DNA from: GCA-1730015 sp964550655
Lineage (GTDB): Bacteria; Pseudomonadota; Gammaproteobacteria; Granulosicoccales; Granulosicoccaceae
Reading direction: 5' to 3'
NCBI GenBank assembly: GCA_964550655.1
Contig: CAZKAQ010000003.1
Span: 17,345-81,344, forward strand
Length of the DNA stretch: 64,000 bases
Part shown: piece by piece, positions 7,768-15,730 of the stretch
Numbering within the stretch: position 1 is the stretch's first letter
Layout of the letters: each line of letters begins with the position of its first letter
The notes under the pieces: model-generated
Databases searched by the model: none
What the model saw: the letters and a program-made list of their open reading frames with translations, nothing else
Told to the model about the DNA's origin: nothing
Position numbers and translations under genes: made by a program

Positions 7768-9801
7768 CTACAGCGTTTTAAGATAAGCAATAAGAGCCAT
7801 ACGTTCTTCATGCGTGAAGGGCACTTTATTATAATTATGTCCCTCATTACTGTTACCATCAACGTGGTGCATGCTGTTGTCATTTTCTTTTCTCGATTTA
7901 AACTCAAACCGGTTTTCATCTGTTTTATGCGTTATATACCCAACCTTTACCGGATCAAATTCACTGCTTCCAGTCCAGAAGGTAATCGGACGCTCTTCAA
8001 CCGGTGAGAGCAAATCGTACAGTGTCGGAATAGAACCATTGTGAAGATACGGTGCTGTTGCCCATATTCCGGTTAGTGGACGGCTGGTATAGCCGAGCGA
8101 GTTATTTTTTGGCCGCGTTTGGGAGAACACGAAGCAGGCATGCAGGCATGCTTCCAATCGTCTGGTCTTGCTGTCAATTCTGTCAGCATTTTGCCACATC
8201 CCACCCAGATTAATCACCGGTTTTTCGGTATCTATTCCCTTGATGCCGCGAACCACACGCGGTGTGTTTAAAAAGCTCTTGCCAATCAGTTCAGTCAGGT
8301 TGTTTTTATTTGCGGCAATCACACCTGCTACAGTTAAAGTCAGAAGTTTGCTCGCTTCAATTTGTTCGCCCAGAACAATTGAATCACCTCTCTGGATGCT
8401 CTGGAAATTGACATCCATCGCCTCATCACTGGCGCTGCTCCACAGGCCGGTGTTAAGCAGAGAGGAGTAAGCATTGCAGGCCATCCACGGGTCAGTGCCC
8501 ACAGGTTCTATAGTTTGCGAGCTCAGTTCCTCCGGCAGGTTTTTCAAGCGCCCCTCTGCAATGGGTGCCCGATGGCTAAGATAGTTTTCCTGGACGGTGA
8601 TATCGCTGTCTGTATCGGTGCGATCGACTACATCGTGACACAGTACACAGTTCTGCTGGTAGAGCTCGCTACCTTTTGCAACCAGCTCAGCTTCCTGCTG
8701 TTTTTCTTCATCACTTGTTGGCCCGAAGATTTCCTGCGGCCATTTTGGTGCACGTAAATCCACCAGAGATTTTTCCAGATGGTAGAGATTGTCAATATCC
8801 ACGCTGGAAGTAAAGCCATCTTTACCGAGCTTTTCATCGACAACAACATCACCGAAAACGCCGATGAACTCACCCATATTTCTGGCAAGCGCTCCAACAT
8901 CAACACCCCAGTAGAAAACGCGCGAGGCAGCCCCGGTATATTGAACTTTATTATATTGCGAAGAACTCCAGACAGGAGGGATGCTAACCGGAGCATCCGG
9001 AGGATTAAACTTCTGGTTTTCGTCTTCAACCAGTAATGCAACCTTATTATATATATGGCCAAATGCATCAATCCGACCGTAACCATATTTAATGTCAGCG
9101 AGGTTGCTGTGCTCTTCAAGCATTTGCCAGTCGAGGAGTTTTTCGTACTCGGCTCTGAGTTTGGCAGCATACTCCGGCGGCGAATTTGTTTCTGATAAAA
9201 CTTTTGCCTCAAAGCGTGCCCACTTTTCAGCGTCGTTAAAGGTATCTTTAAGCGCATGATTCAGTGAATCGATGAAAGATTGAAAATCGATAAGTGCACC
9301 GCCGCCATCGATTCTCAATTTTTTGTCTTTATATTTAATTTCCCCTGTGTGGCAGGCGGCACAGGTAAGACCAACCCAGTTTTCCTGATTAGATTGATTA
9401 GCCTTCCAACGCAGCTTTGTGCGCTGGAGATTTTCGTCCGGGCCGTTATCAATGACTACACCGAGCGCCAGCTGCGCATAGTCATCTCGTCCGGGTACTT
9501 TGGACTTTCTGGGGATGAAATTATATTTTTCGATATTTTCCGGCGTCATGAACAATTCGGTGGAACCCGCTTGTTCGAGGGCCTCCAACCAGTCCAACGG
9601 TATCAGGCGCGAACCTTGAGAGGCACCATACCAATAAGCTCTTGCGTCCTCGTCCCACTGCTGATCCAGCTCCAGGACTGCCTCAGGGTCATCGGGTGAG
9701 CTTGCGTAGAGCCCATAGGGAGACTTGGCGTATTGCCGTGCGGCAAAAAAACCCACGACCACAACCAAGGTAACAACCACTAAAGCTATTTTCTTCTTCA
9801 T
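7768..9801 (-). CDS. Dihaem c-type cytochrome, RoxA / cytochrome c peroxidase-like
   Basis: 677 residues with an N-terminal membrane or signal segment (MKKKIALVVVTLVVVVGFF) and two CxxCH haem c sites: CAACH at 147-151 and CVLCH at 385-389. Length and haem spacing are close to those of RoxA, the extracellular dihaem rubber dioxygenase of Xanthomonas, and its broader dihaem peroxidase relatives. The C-terminal block GIWATAPYLHNGSIPTLYDLL is typical of that group. It would work in the periplasm or outside the cell. Substrate unknown: peroxide, a polyisoprenoid or a lipid are all possible. Likely co-transcribed with the catalase-like gene downstream and divergent from a second dihaem gene. Confidence 0.85.
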   Translation of the reverse strand: MKKKIALVVVTLVVVVGFFAARQYAKSPYGLYASSPDDPEAVLELDQQWDEDARAYWYGASQGSRLIPLDWLEALEQAGSTELFMTPENIEKYNFIPRKSKVPGRDDYAQLALGVVIDNGPDENLQRTKLRWKANQSNQENWVGLTCAACHTGEIKYKDKKLRIDGGGALIDFQSFIDSLNHALKDTFNDAEKWARFEAKVLSETNSPPEYAAKLRAEYEKLLDWQMLEEHSNLADIKYGYGRIDAFGHIYNKVALLVEDENQKFNPPDAPVSIPPVWSSSQYNKVQYTGAASRVFYWGVDVGALARNMGEFIGVFGDVVVDEKLGKDGFTSSVDIDNLYHLEKSLVDLRAPKWPQEIFGPTSDEEKQQEAELVAKGSELYQQNCVLCHDVVDRTDTDSDITVQENYLSHRAPIAEGRLKNLPEELSSQTIEPVGTDPWMACNAYSSLLNTGLWSSASDEAMDVNFQSIQRGDSIVLGEQIEASKLLTLTVAGVIAANKNNLTELIGKSFLNTPRVVRGIKGIDTEKPVINLGGMWQNADRIDSKTRRLEACLHACFVFSQTRPKNNSLGYTSRPLTGIWATAPYLHNGSIPTLYDLLSPVEERPITFWTGSSEFDPVKVGYITHKTDENRFEFKSRKENDNSMHHVDGNSNEGHNYNKVPFTHEERMALIAYLKTL

Positions 9802-9851
9802 ACCTCAATTCCAAATTTGCTCTGTCCATCCGAGGTGTCAGGTACTATTAG

Positions 9852-9874
9852 AGTATACGAATCAGTATACGAAT
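9852..9874. repeat. 12-bp tandem repeat in divergent promoter region
   Basis: AGTATACGAAT occurs at 9852-9862 and again at 9864-9874, a period of 12 bases; each copy contains the palindrome GTATAC. It sits between the two divergent dihaem cytochrome genes and is a plausible regulator-binding site. No regulator gene is adjacent. Confidence 0.5.
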
Positions 9875-9943
9875 TGATTTCTTGCCGTCTCTCTGAAAAT
9901 ATGTTCATTATCGTAATAGCCAAGTGTCAAATATTATCAACGA

Positions 9944-9967
9944 TCAAGCAGTCAAGCAGTCAAGCAG
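9944..9967. repeat. Triple 8-bp direct repeat (TCAAGCAG)x3
   Basis: Three perfect head-to-tail copies of TCAAGCAG. An 8-base period does not preserve reading frame, which supports treating this as untranslated leader of the second dihaem gene and moving that gene's start downstream. Confidence 0.6.
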
Positions 9968-10070
9968 AGGTACAGGAGCCAGTATGTTCTACATAAAGGC
10001 ATGTATAATTCCAACAATCGCTATTATATCAAGAATTTCTACTGTGATTCGTCCGACCAGGACCCCAAAC

Positions 10071-11942
10071 ATGAAAGCCGGACCCCACTACGCCACCTTC
10101 CCTATGCTGACGAAATCCAAAATTGTGTTACTCACCGCTCTCGTGGTGCTTTCCTTTTACTCAAATATTGGTTCGAATATCGGCACCGCAAGGGCCGAAC
10201 AGACAACACCTGAAGAACATAGCGGAAAGCTCCATGAAAACTGGAAACAGATGCAATCTGAACGCCGGCTGACGCTGGAAACCTACCTTGAAACATATCA
10301 CGTGGACTATGACTGGTTTGCAAGACATTCGTTCAGTCAGACAGACGGTACTCCCTTCATCCTCCTGAAATTGCTGCCTCAGATCGCACCACAACACTGG
10401 GGAAGCAAGTCAAATTTTCTGGATGTCGTCGGACTTTTTAGAGATGAAATGTCTGCAGACTTTCCGATAGCAACCGGAGTGGGTATCAGCGTTTTTAACC
10501 GCGGCAATACACAGACCAGACAACTGGACTACGCAAGTCTCACCTGTGCAGCCTGCCATACCGGACGTGTAAAAGACGACACTGATAACTTCGTTTATCT
10601 CTACGGTGGTGTAAATGCAGAGTTCAACTATGTGCAATACAAGTCTCGGTTATTACAGACCCTGAATACCATTTTGGAACAAGCGCCTGACAAGGCAGAC
10701 AAAGTTGAGCACGTCACATCTGTTTTACTGAGCGCACTGGATAAAACCCACGCCGCCAATCCAAATTATTTCTATCAGAATTACACCCATCGGGGTCTTA
10801 AGCTCGACACTGACTACGAAAAAACTCAAATCGAACTATTCAGGCAAGAGGCACGCGAGCTCGTCGCAAGGTTTATCAAAAGAACTGAAAAAGATGTTGA
10901 AGGCCTGAACATACTTAAGAATCGTAGTTATGATGATATCGACGAAGCATTTGCAGCTGGTCTTCCGGGTATGGCGGATGCCACGGGCATTGGAACCACA
11001 AACGCCTATGCCAATGTAGAGGGATTTTTCACTCGATTGCAGGCGCGGTTTATACTACCACCAACACCGGGCGTTACTGATTTCATGGCCGTCTGGGAGC
11101 AAAACCGAAGAACAATCGAATGGGATAGCAGCAAAACAAAATTTCAAAATGGTGGTGGCCAATGGAATGGCAATATTCCTATTCCGATTTATCGCAATCT
11201 GGCAGCCCAGCTGACATCCGGCCTGTCTGACAATGACATCAGAGTATCCGCTTATTCAGCGACACTGCTCGATGGTCTTCCAGCTCCGGTATACCCTTTT
11301 AATGTAGATATCAGTCTGGCAAAGAAGGGCCAGGAGCTGTACTTAAAAAACTGTGAATCATGCCACCATGATAACAACGGCGAAATTTACACCAATATTG
11401 GAACCAGTCTGACGCGCTCAAAAATCATAAGCAAAGCCATCCGGGGCGCCGGAATTGCACGATTGCTCTCAGTCTGTTCACCCGAAACCGAAATCAAATT
11501 TCACGGACAAAATGCCAAACCCTGTGCTGAATTTAGCGGTGTCTCGCTTGAGGGAAAGAAACATCTGATTATGAAAGAAGCTGAAGCCCAGCGAGGCTAC
11601 AACGCTCTGCCGCTGGGAGGCATATGGGCACAGGCGCCCTATCTACACAACGGCTCTGTGCCAACCATCTATCACCTGCTGATGCCACAAGCCCGGCCAC
11701 AGAAATTTATTAAAAGCAGGATCACCTATGATCAGATAAAGCTCGGTTTTTCCTGGGAGTTACCACTTTTACCAGACGAGGAAAGTCCCGCTGCCTATCT
11801 ATTTGATACCACCCTGCTCCCTCCCCTGAGCAATCGAGGGCATGACAAAGATATTGTCATGGGTGATAAAAAGTACAGGCTCGACTGGTCAGATAATCCT
11901 GAAGAAGCAAAAGCGATCATTGAATACATGAAAACGCTTTAA
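10071..11942 (+). CDS. Second dihaem c-type cytochrome, RoxA / peroxidase-like
   Basis: About 623 residues from the chosen ATG. Two haem c sites are present, CAACH at 159-163 and CESCH at 428-432, with the same C-terminal GIWAQAPYLHNGSVPTIYHLL block as the divergent neighbour, so the two are distant paralogues. The longest open frame starts at a GTG at 9924, but that extension crosses a triple 8-bp repeat and lacks a signal peptide. The ATG at 10071 follows AGGACC and leads into a signal sequence (LTKSKIVLLTALVVLSFYS). An ATG at 10104 is a second option. Expected in the periplasm; substrate unknown. The convergent gene downstream is fosA-like. Confidence 0.83.
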   Translation: MKAGPHYATFPMLTKSKIVLLTALVVLSFYSNIGSNIGTARAEQTTPEEHSGKLHENWKQMQSERRLTLETYLETYHVDYDWFARHSFSQTDGTPFILLKLLPQIAPQHWGSKSNFLDVVGLFRDEMSADFPIATGVGISVFNRGNTQTRQLDYASLTCAACHTGRVKDDTDNFVYLYGGVNAEFNYVQYKSRLLQTLNTILEQAPDKADKVEHVTSVLLSALDKTHAANPNYFYQNYTHRGLKLDTDYEKTQIELFRQEARELVARFIKRTEKDVEGLNILKNRSYDDIDEAFAAGLPGMADATGIGTTNAYANVEGFFTRLQARFILPPTPGVTDFMAVWEQNRRTIEWDSSKTKFQNGGGQWNGNIPIPIYRNLAAQLTSGLSDNDIRVSAYSATLLDGLPAPVYPFNVDISLAKKGQELYLKNCESCHHDNNGEIYTNIGTSLTRSKIISKAIRGAGIARLLSVCSPETEIKFHGQNAKPCAEFSGVSLEGKKHLIMKEAEAQRGYNALPLGGIWAQAPYLHNGSVPTIYHLLMPQARPQKFIKSRITYDQIKLGFSWELPLLPDEESPAAYLFDTTLLPPLSNRGHDKDIVMGDKKYRLDWSDNPEEAKAIIEYMKTL

Positions 11943-12065
11943 ACTTTCAGCAACGCAGGCTTGTTAGTCAGCCATCTATTAATTTTTGTGTAGTCTGACG
12001 TATAAAGGTTAGTTGTGGAGTGCCACCGCATTTCACAATTTAGCCGGCTTTCCACCAATGTGATA

Positions 12066-12467
12066 TTACCTCAGCCATTTTAATTTACGATACGGCTTGT
12101 CTTTTAAGCTGCGTAAACGACTTTCCAAATCACCTGCATGCAGTTCTAATTTGTGACCATCCGGATCAAGAAAATATAACGAACTTCCATGACTCTTGTT
12201 TTCTTTCCATTTCAGTATTCCTGCACCTTCTATTTTTTTACTAAATTCAATGAAATCATTTTCACAAACACTAAAAGCAAAATGAGTGTAATCGTCTTTT
12301 GAGCATACCTCGTCAACGGACAGACAAAGCCATAGCGGACCCGCAGACAAGTAGGCGCCACTTTCCCAGGCAACATGAGCCTTGAAATCAAGTAACTCGG
12401 TATAGAAATAAAGTGAGTTCTCAAGATCACTTACCGCCAACGTAATATGGTTAAGTCCGGTAATCAT
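12066..12467 (-). CDS. fosA: FosA-type glutathione transferase (fosfomycin resistance family)
   Basis: 133-residue vicinal-oxygen-chelate protein that closely follows FosA, the Mn- and K-dependent enzyme that adds glutathione to fosfomycin in the cytoplasm. Metal ligands His7 (GLNHITLAV), His62 (YTHFAF) and Glu108 (GHKLELH) are in place, as is Thr9, and the SGAYLSAGPLWLCLS and WKENKSHGSSLYFLDPDG blocks are characteristic. Length is normal (about 135). It stands alone without mobile-element marks, so it is likely an intrinsic chromosomal copy. A related glyoxalase-fold enzyme with another substrate cannot be excluded. Confidence 0.87.
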   Translation of the reverse strand: MITGLNHITLAVSDLENSLYFYTELLDFKAHVAWESGAYLSAGPLWLCLSVDEVCSKDDYTHFAFSVCENDFIEFSKKIEGAGILKWKENKSHGSSLYFLDPDGHKLELHAGDLESRLRSLKDKPYRKLKWLR

Positions 12468-12697
12468 ATGGTATCTGCTTCAAGCAAAACGCTGTCTTTA
12501 GTCGCCATGCAATGGTTGGATATAACTTTACTTTCACTCATAGTTTGAGCTCGATTTTTATTTGTTGTGAACCAGGCACACTTTGCAGGGAAAACTAAAA
12601 TTCTGATCACAAGTTTCTACAGTAATTGTAAATATTTTTGATTCTGCTGCCGTTACACGCGCCGCAACAAAAAAACTACAATAACAATGGAAGTGAC

Positions 12698-14050
12698 ATG
12701 AGAAAAGTACTTTTAGCACTACCGCTGGTCGCAAGCGCGTCCTGGGCAGGCTCCACCTACTACGCAGGGACTCAGGCACAGCCGGCTTATGAGAAACTGC
12801 TGGCCGACCTTAATCAGGCGGCAAACGGCCTTTTCATTTTGGAATCTGCGAGCTACTCGGCAGGCTTTACCGAAAGCTTTGCTACCACGAACGTAAAGTT
12901 GTTGCATAGCGATCAGCCGATGTTATTTCAGCTGCGGCACGACATTAACCACTCACCGGTTGGGAGCGACCCGCAAGGGGCAAGATTCAGTGCCTCCAGT
13001 ATCACTACCACACTGGCAGCGGATTCGCTGCAGAACGAAGAGATAAAAGAAGTCTTAAACAAATTTGACGGTGGCCAGCCCTTCACACTGTATACCGATA
13101 TTGGTTTCACTGGCAATGTGACAACAGACTTTCATTTGCACTCATTGTCAATGGACTATGAACAAGGCAACATTAGCTTCGACGGTGGTCGTTTCGAGGC
13201 GACAAGTGATTCCGGAAAAATAGATGTTAGTGGCGTCATCGGACAGATAGCCATGGATAATGGTGCAGGCAATCTGTTTAATATTGCAGAGTCTAATGCG
13301 CAGTTTGATTTGCAACGGGTAGGCACTGGTATCTACACCGGTGACCAACGCATAACATTCCCAAACATTTCTATAACTGATACCGCAATGGGATCGACTA
13401 TCGGTATTGCTGACAGTGTTTTCAGCTCGCAGGCAAGTTTACAAGGCGAGAACTTTGATAGCACTTCAAGCTTCTCTGTGGCTAAGATACTATCACCGCT
13501 GCCTTTGAACAGCTTTTCGTGGGATGCAAAAATCAGCGGTTTATCCCTGACAGGGCTTGAAAAACACACCGATACCATGAACCGTTTCATGCGAGTATCG
13601 GGGTCTGAAAGCAACACCGCCACAGATATTCATGGTGAATTAATGAGTGCTTACAAAGGACTGTTAAATCCGGGAGCAGAATTTACCAGTGACATAGTGT
13701 TCACCAACGACGGTGGAAACGTAAACGGTGATTTTGGCATCAAATTCAAAGGCGACGGATCCGTTAGCGGAATGGACAACATGCAGACTTTAGCTGATGT
13801 TCTGCAGGCAATTTCCGTTAATCTGGACCTGCAGGCTGACGCAACAGCAATTGAAATGACTCCTGCCGCAATGTTTATGATGCATCCGGTGGCTCAGCAA
13901 TACCTTACAAGCGATGGAAGTAGATACTCCAGTAACATCAGTGTTGCAGACCTGATGCTTTCTGTGAACGGTGTACAGCAATCACTGGAATACTACCTTG
14001 GCGATGAGCTCTATGAGCCTCTGGATTTATCGTCAATGGCTGACTACTAA
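12698..14050 (+). CDS. YdgA-like DUF945 family protein
   Basis: 450 residues from the ATG at 12698, preceded by GGAAG six bases upstream. A 20-residue upstream extension is open but Asn/Gln-rich with no ribosome-binding site. The N terminus is a short hydrophobic export or anchor segment (MRKVLLALPLVASASWAGS) followed by the YYAGTQAQPAYEKLLADLN region typical of the YdgA family. The rest is predicted beta-rich. The family is periplasmic or inner-membrane-anchored with no established activity. A strong hairpin follows the gene. Confidence 0.8.
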   Translation: MRKVLLALPLVASASWAGSTYYAGTQAQPAYEKLLADLNQAANGLFILESASYSAGFTESFATTNVKLLHSDQPMLFQLRHDINHSPVGSDPQGARFSASSITTTLAADSLQNEEIKEVLNKFDGGQPFTLYTDIGFTGNVTTDFHLHSLSMDYEQGNISFDGGRFEATSDSGKIDVSGVIGQIAMDNGAGNLFNIAESNAQFDLQRVGTGIYTGDQRITFPNISITDTAMGSTIGIADSVFSSQASLQGENFDSTSSFSVAKILSPLPLNSFSWDAKISGLSLTGLEKHTDTMNRFMRVSGSESNTATDIHGELMSAYKGLLNPGAEFTSDIVFTNDGGNVNGDFGIKFKGDGSVSGMDNMQTLADVLQAISVNLDLQADATAIEMTPAAMFMMHPVAQQYLTSDGSRYSSNISVADLMLSVNGVQQSLEYYLGDELYEPLDLSSMADY

Positions 14051-14074
14051 AACCAGATCGGCCAATAGAACCGA

Positions 14075-14109
14075 AAACGGTTTACAGGGAAGCTCTCTGT
14101 AAACCGTTT
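14075..14109. terminator. Strong 13-bp hairpin terminator
   Basis: Perfect stem AAACGGTTTACAG / CTGTAAACCGTTT, extendable by three pairs into the loop. It is followed on the plus strand by a T-rich stretch. It lies between the convergent DUF945 and dioxygenase genes and could serve both. Confidence 0.75.
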
Positions 14110-14152
14110 CTTCACTTCAGTTTTACTCTCTACTTTTTAACAGAAAAAGAAC

Positions 14153-14959
14153 TTAAGAATAAATAACCGGAAACTCCTCAGCGTCCATCGGCATACCAGC
14201 TTCAAGTCTTTTCTCAAGGCCGGGGAACGGCGGAGACATCTCGCCACCACGTACTACAAAGGTTGCATCATCACCCATTAGCCTTGCAGAAAATGCACGT
14301 CTTCTATGCTCTGATAAGTTTTCCGGTGCACCGTGTACTGTCAGAAAGTGAAATGCGATGCAGTCGCCTGGCTCCAGCTGCCACGATTTAATATTGTATT
14401 TGTCCCTTTCATTGTCGATGTCCGGTATCTCAACCATGTTGTCACCGTCACGTTCATAGGCAACACCGGTGAATTTGGTTGGCACAAACCATTTGCCCCA
14501 CTGATGAGATCCTGCGATAAATTCGGGACAGACTGATTGATCAACCGGATCAAGTGGAATCCATAAGCTGCAGACTTTAGATCCATTGACACAATAGTAC
14601 GGCTGATCATGATGCCATGGCGTTTTTTGCGAGGTGCCGGGCTCTTTAACCAGTACATGTTCATGAAAAATACGTACCGTGCTTGAATCAACCAGTCGGG
14701 CTGTCACTTCTGCTGCCGGTGAACTAAAAAAGAAGTCGTGATACTCGGGAATGCGCTGCCAGTTACAGTAGTCTCCGAAGAACTGACCGCTCTGGCCCTT
14801 TTTGGTGTAGTTCTTACCATACTCACCCGGCTCCTGCATATTGCGAGCAATTCCCGCACGTAATGGCTCGACCCAGTCTTTAAACAGACCTTTTATCAAA
14901 ACCACTCCATCTCGCTGGAATGCCTCAACGTCTGTTCGATTTACTATGGAATCCGACAT
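14153..14959 (-). CDS. Phytanoyl-CoA dioxygenase (PhyH) family protein
   Basis: 268-residue member of the Fe(II)/2-oxoglutarate-dependent PhyH superfamily. The iron triad is visible: His116-x-Asp118 in PWHHDQPYY and the distal His209 in FHFLTVHGAPENL, with the 2-oxoglutarate arginine likely among RRRAF about ten residues later. No signal peptide, so cytoplasmic. These enzymes hydroxylate many small molecules and this one's substrate cannot be read from sequence. It lies 49 bases upstream of no same-strand partner other than tsaB, whose gene follows it on the same strand after the yoaA-tsaB operon's end, so it appears to be a single unit. Confidence 0.87.
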   Translation of the reverse strand: MSDSIVNRTDVEAFQRDGVVLIKGLFKDWVEPLRAGIARNMQEPGEYGKNYTKKGQSGQFFGDYCNWQRIPEYHDFFFSSPAAEVTARLVDSSTVRIFHEHVLVKEPGTSQKTPWHHDQPYYCVNGSKVCSLWIPLDPVDQSVCPEFIAGSHQWGKWFVPTKFTGVAYERDGDNMVEIPDIDNERDKYNIKSWQLEPGDCIAFHFLTVHGAPENLSEHRRRAFSARLMGDDATFVVRGGEMSPPFPGLEKRLEAGMPMDAEEFPVIYS

Positions 14960-15007
14960 GTTAATCCCCCCGATTGGTTTTGCGGGAACTGTTATTCGTT
15001 TACTTTG

Positions 15008-15712
15008 CTAACCTGCAGTTTCTTTTGCAGCCCGCTCTTTTTCAGTAAGCGCTACATTATCACGTAAATAAACCGGCAGTGCATAGTCGGGTGCCACACC
15101 ACTACCCTGCTGCAGCTGCACACTGCCGATCTGCAAAGTATCGAGAGCATGAGGAAAAGGCTCAATACCTTGTTCGACACGCGCTGCCGTGTTTTTTGTT
15201 AATTCTGATTCATAAGTCTGCCAGCCGGTCCCGGCCGCCCCCCATGTTGCATCGAGAGCATCCACTTGCGACGGCAGACAAACTCGCTCATTGCCGACCA
15301 GGGTGGCACTACCAGTATCCGCTACACGATAAGCACCCCAATAGACCTCACCCATACGCGCATCAATAGCAACGGCAGTTTGCACCACACCATGCTCACG
15401 GTGGCTACGGTGCGCAATGGCAGCAAGTGTTGAAACCGGTGCCACCGGTAAGTCACCACCCAATGCTATTGCCTGCGCTGCCGCGGTACCGATTCTGACA
15501 CCGGTAAAAGCACCGGGGCCACAACCAAACGCCACCGCATCTATCTGTTTTTGACTTAAACCGGCTTCAGCCAGCAACTCATCAAGCATTGGCAATAACA
15601 CTTTGGCATGTGCACGTGGCTCTACGATATAGCGATAACTCAATTCACTGTTACATAGCAACGCTACCGAACAGGCTTCAGTTGAGGTTTCAAGTGCAAC
15701 GATGTTTTTCAT
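15008..15712 (-). CDS. tsaB: tRNA t6A biosynthesis protein TsaB
   Basis: 234-residue partner of TsaD in the complex that puts threonylcarbamoyl on A37 of ANN-decoding tRNAs. The ASKHA-fold N terminus NIVALETSTEACSVAL and the block AVAFGCGPGAFTGVRIG are diagnostic. TsaB itself lacks catalytic metal ligands and acts as scaffold. Length is in the family's usual range. It follows the yoaA helicase gene after 18 bases; yoaA-tsaB adjacency is also found in E. coli. Probably essential. Confidence 0.95.
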   Translation of the reverse strand: MKNIVALETSTEACSVALLCNSELSYRYIVEPRAHAKVLLPMLDELLAEAGLSQKQIDAVAFGCGPGAFTGVRIGTAAAQAIALGGDLPVAPVSTLAAIAHRSHREHGVVQTAVAIDARMGEVYWGAYRVADTGSATLVGNERVCLPSQVDALDATWGAAGTGWQTYESELTKNTAARVEQGIEPFPHALDTLQIGSVQLQQGSGVAPDYALPVYLRDNVALTEKERAAKETAG

Positions 15713-15730
15713 GACAGTTTAAAGTGTTGT

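Noticed and set aside
9924..10070. N-terminal extension of the second dihaem cytochrome from a GTG
   Set aside because: Crosses a triple 8-bp repeat and lacks a signal peptide; the ATG at 10071 explains export better.
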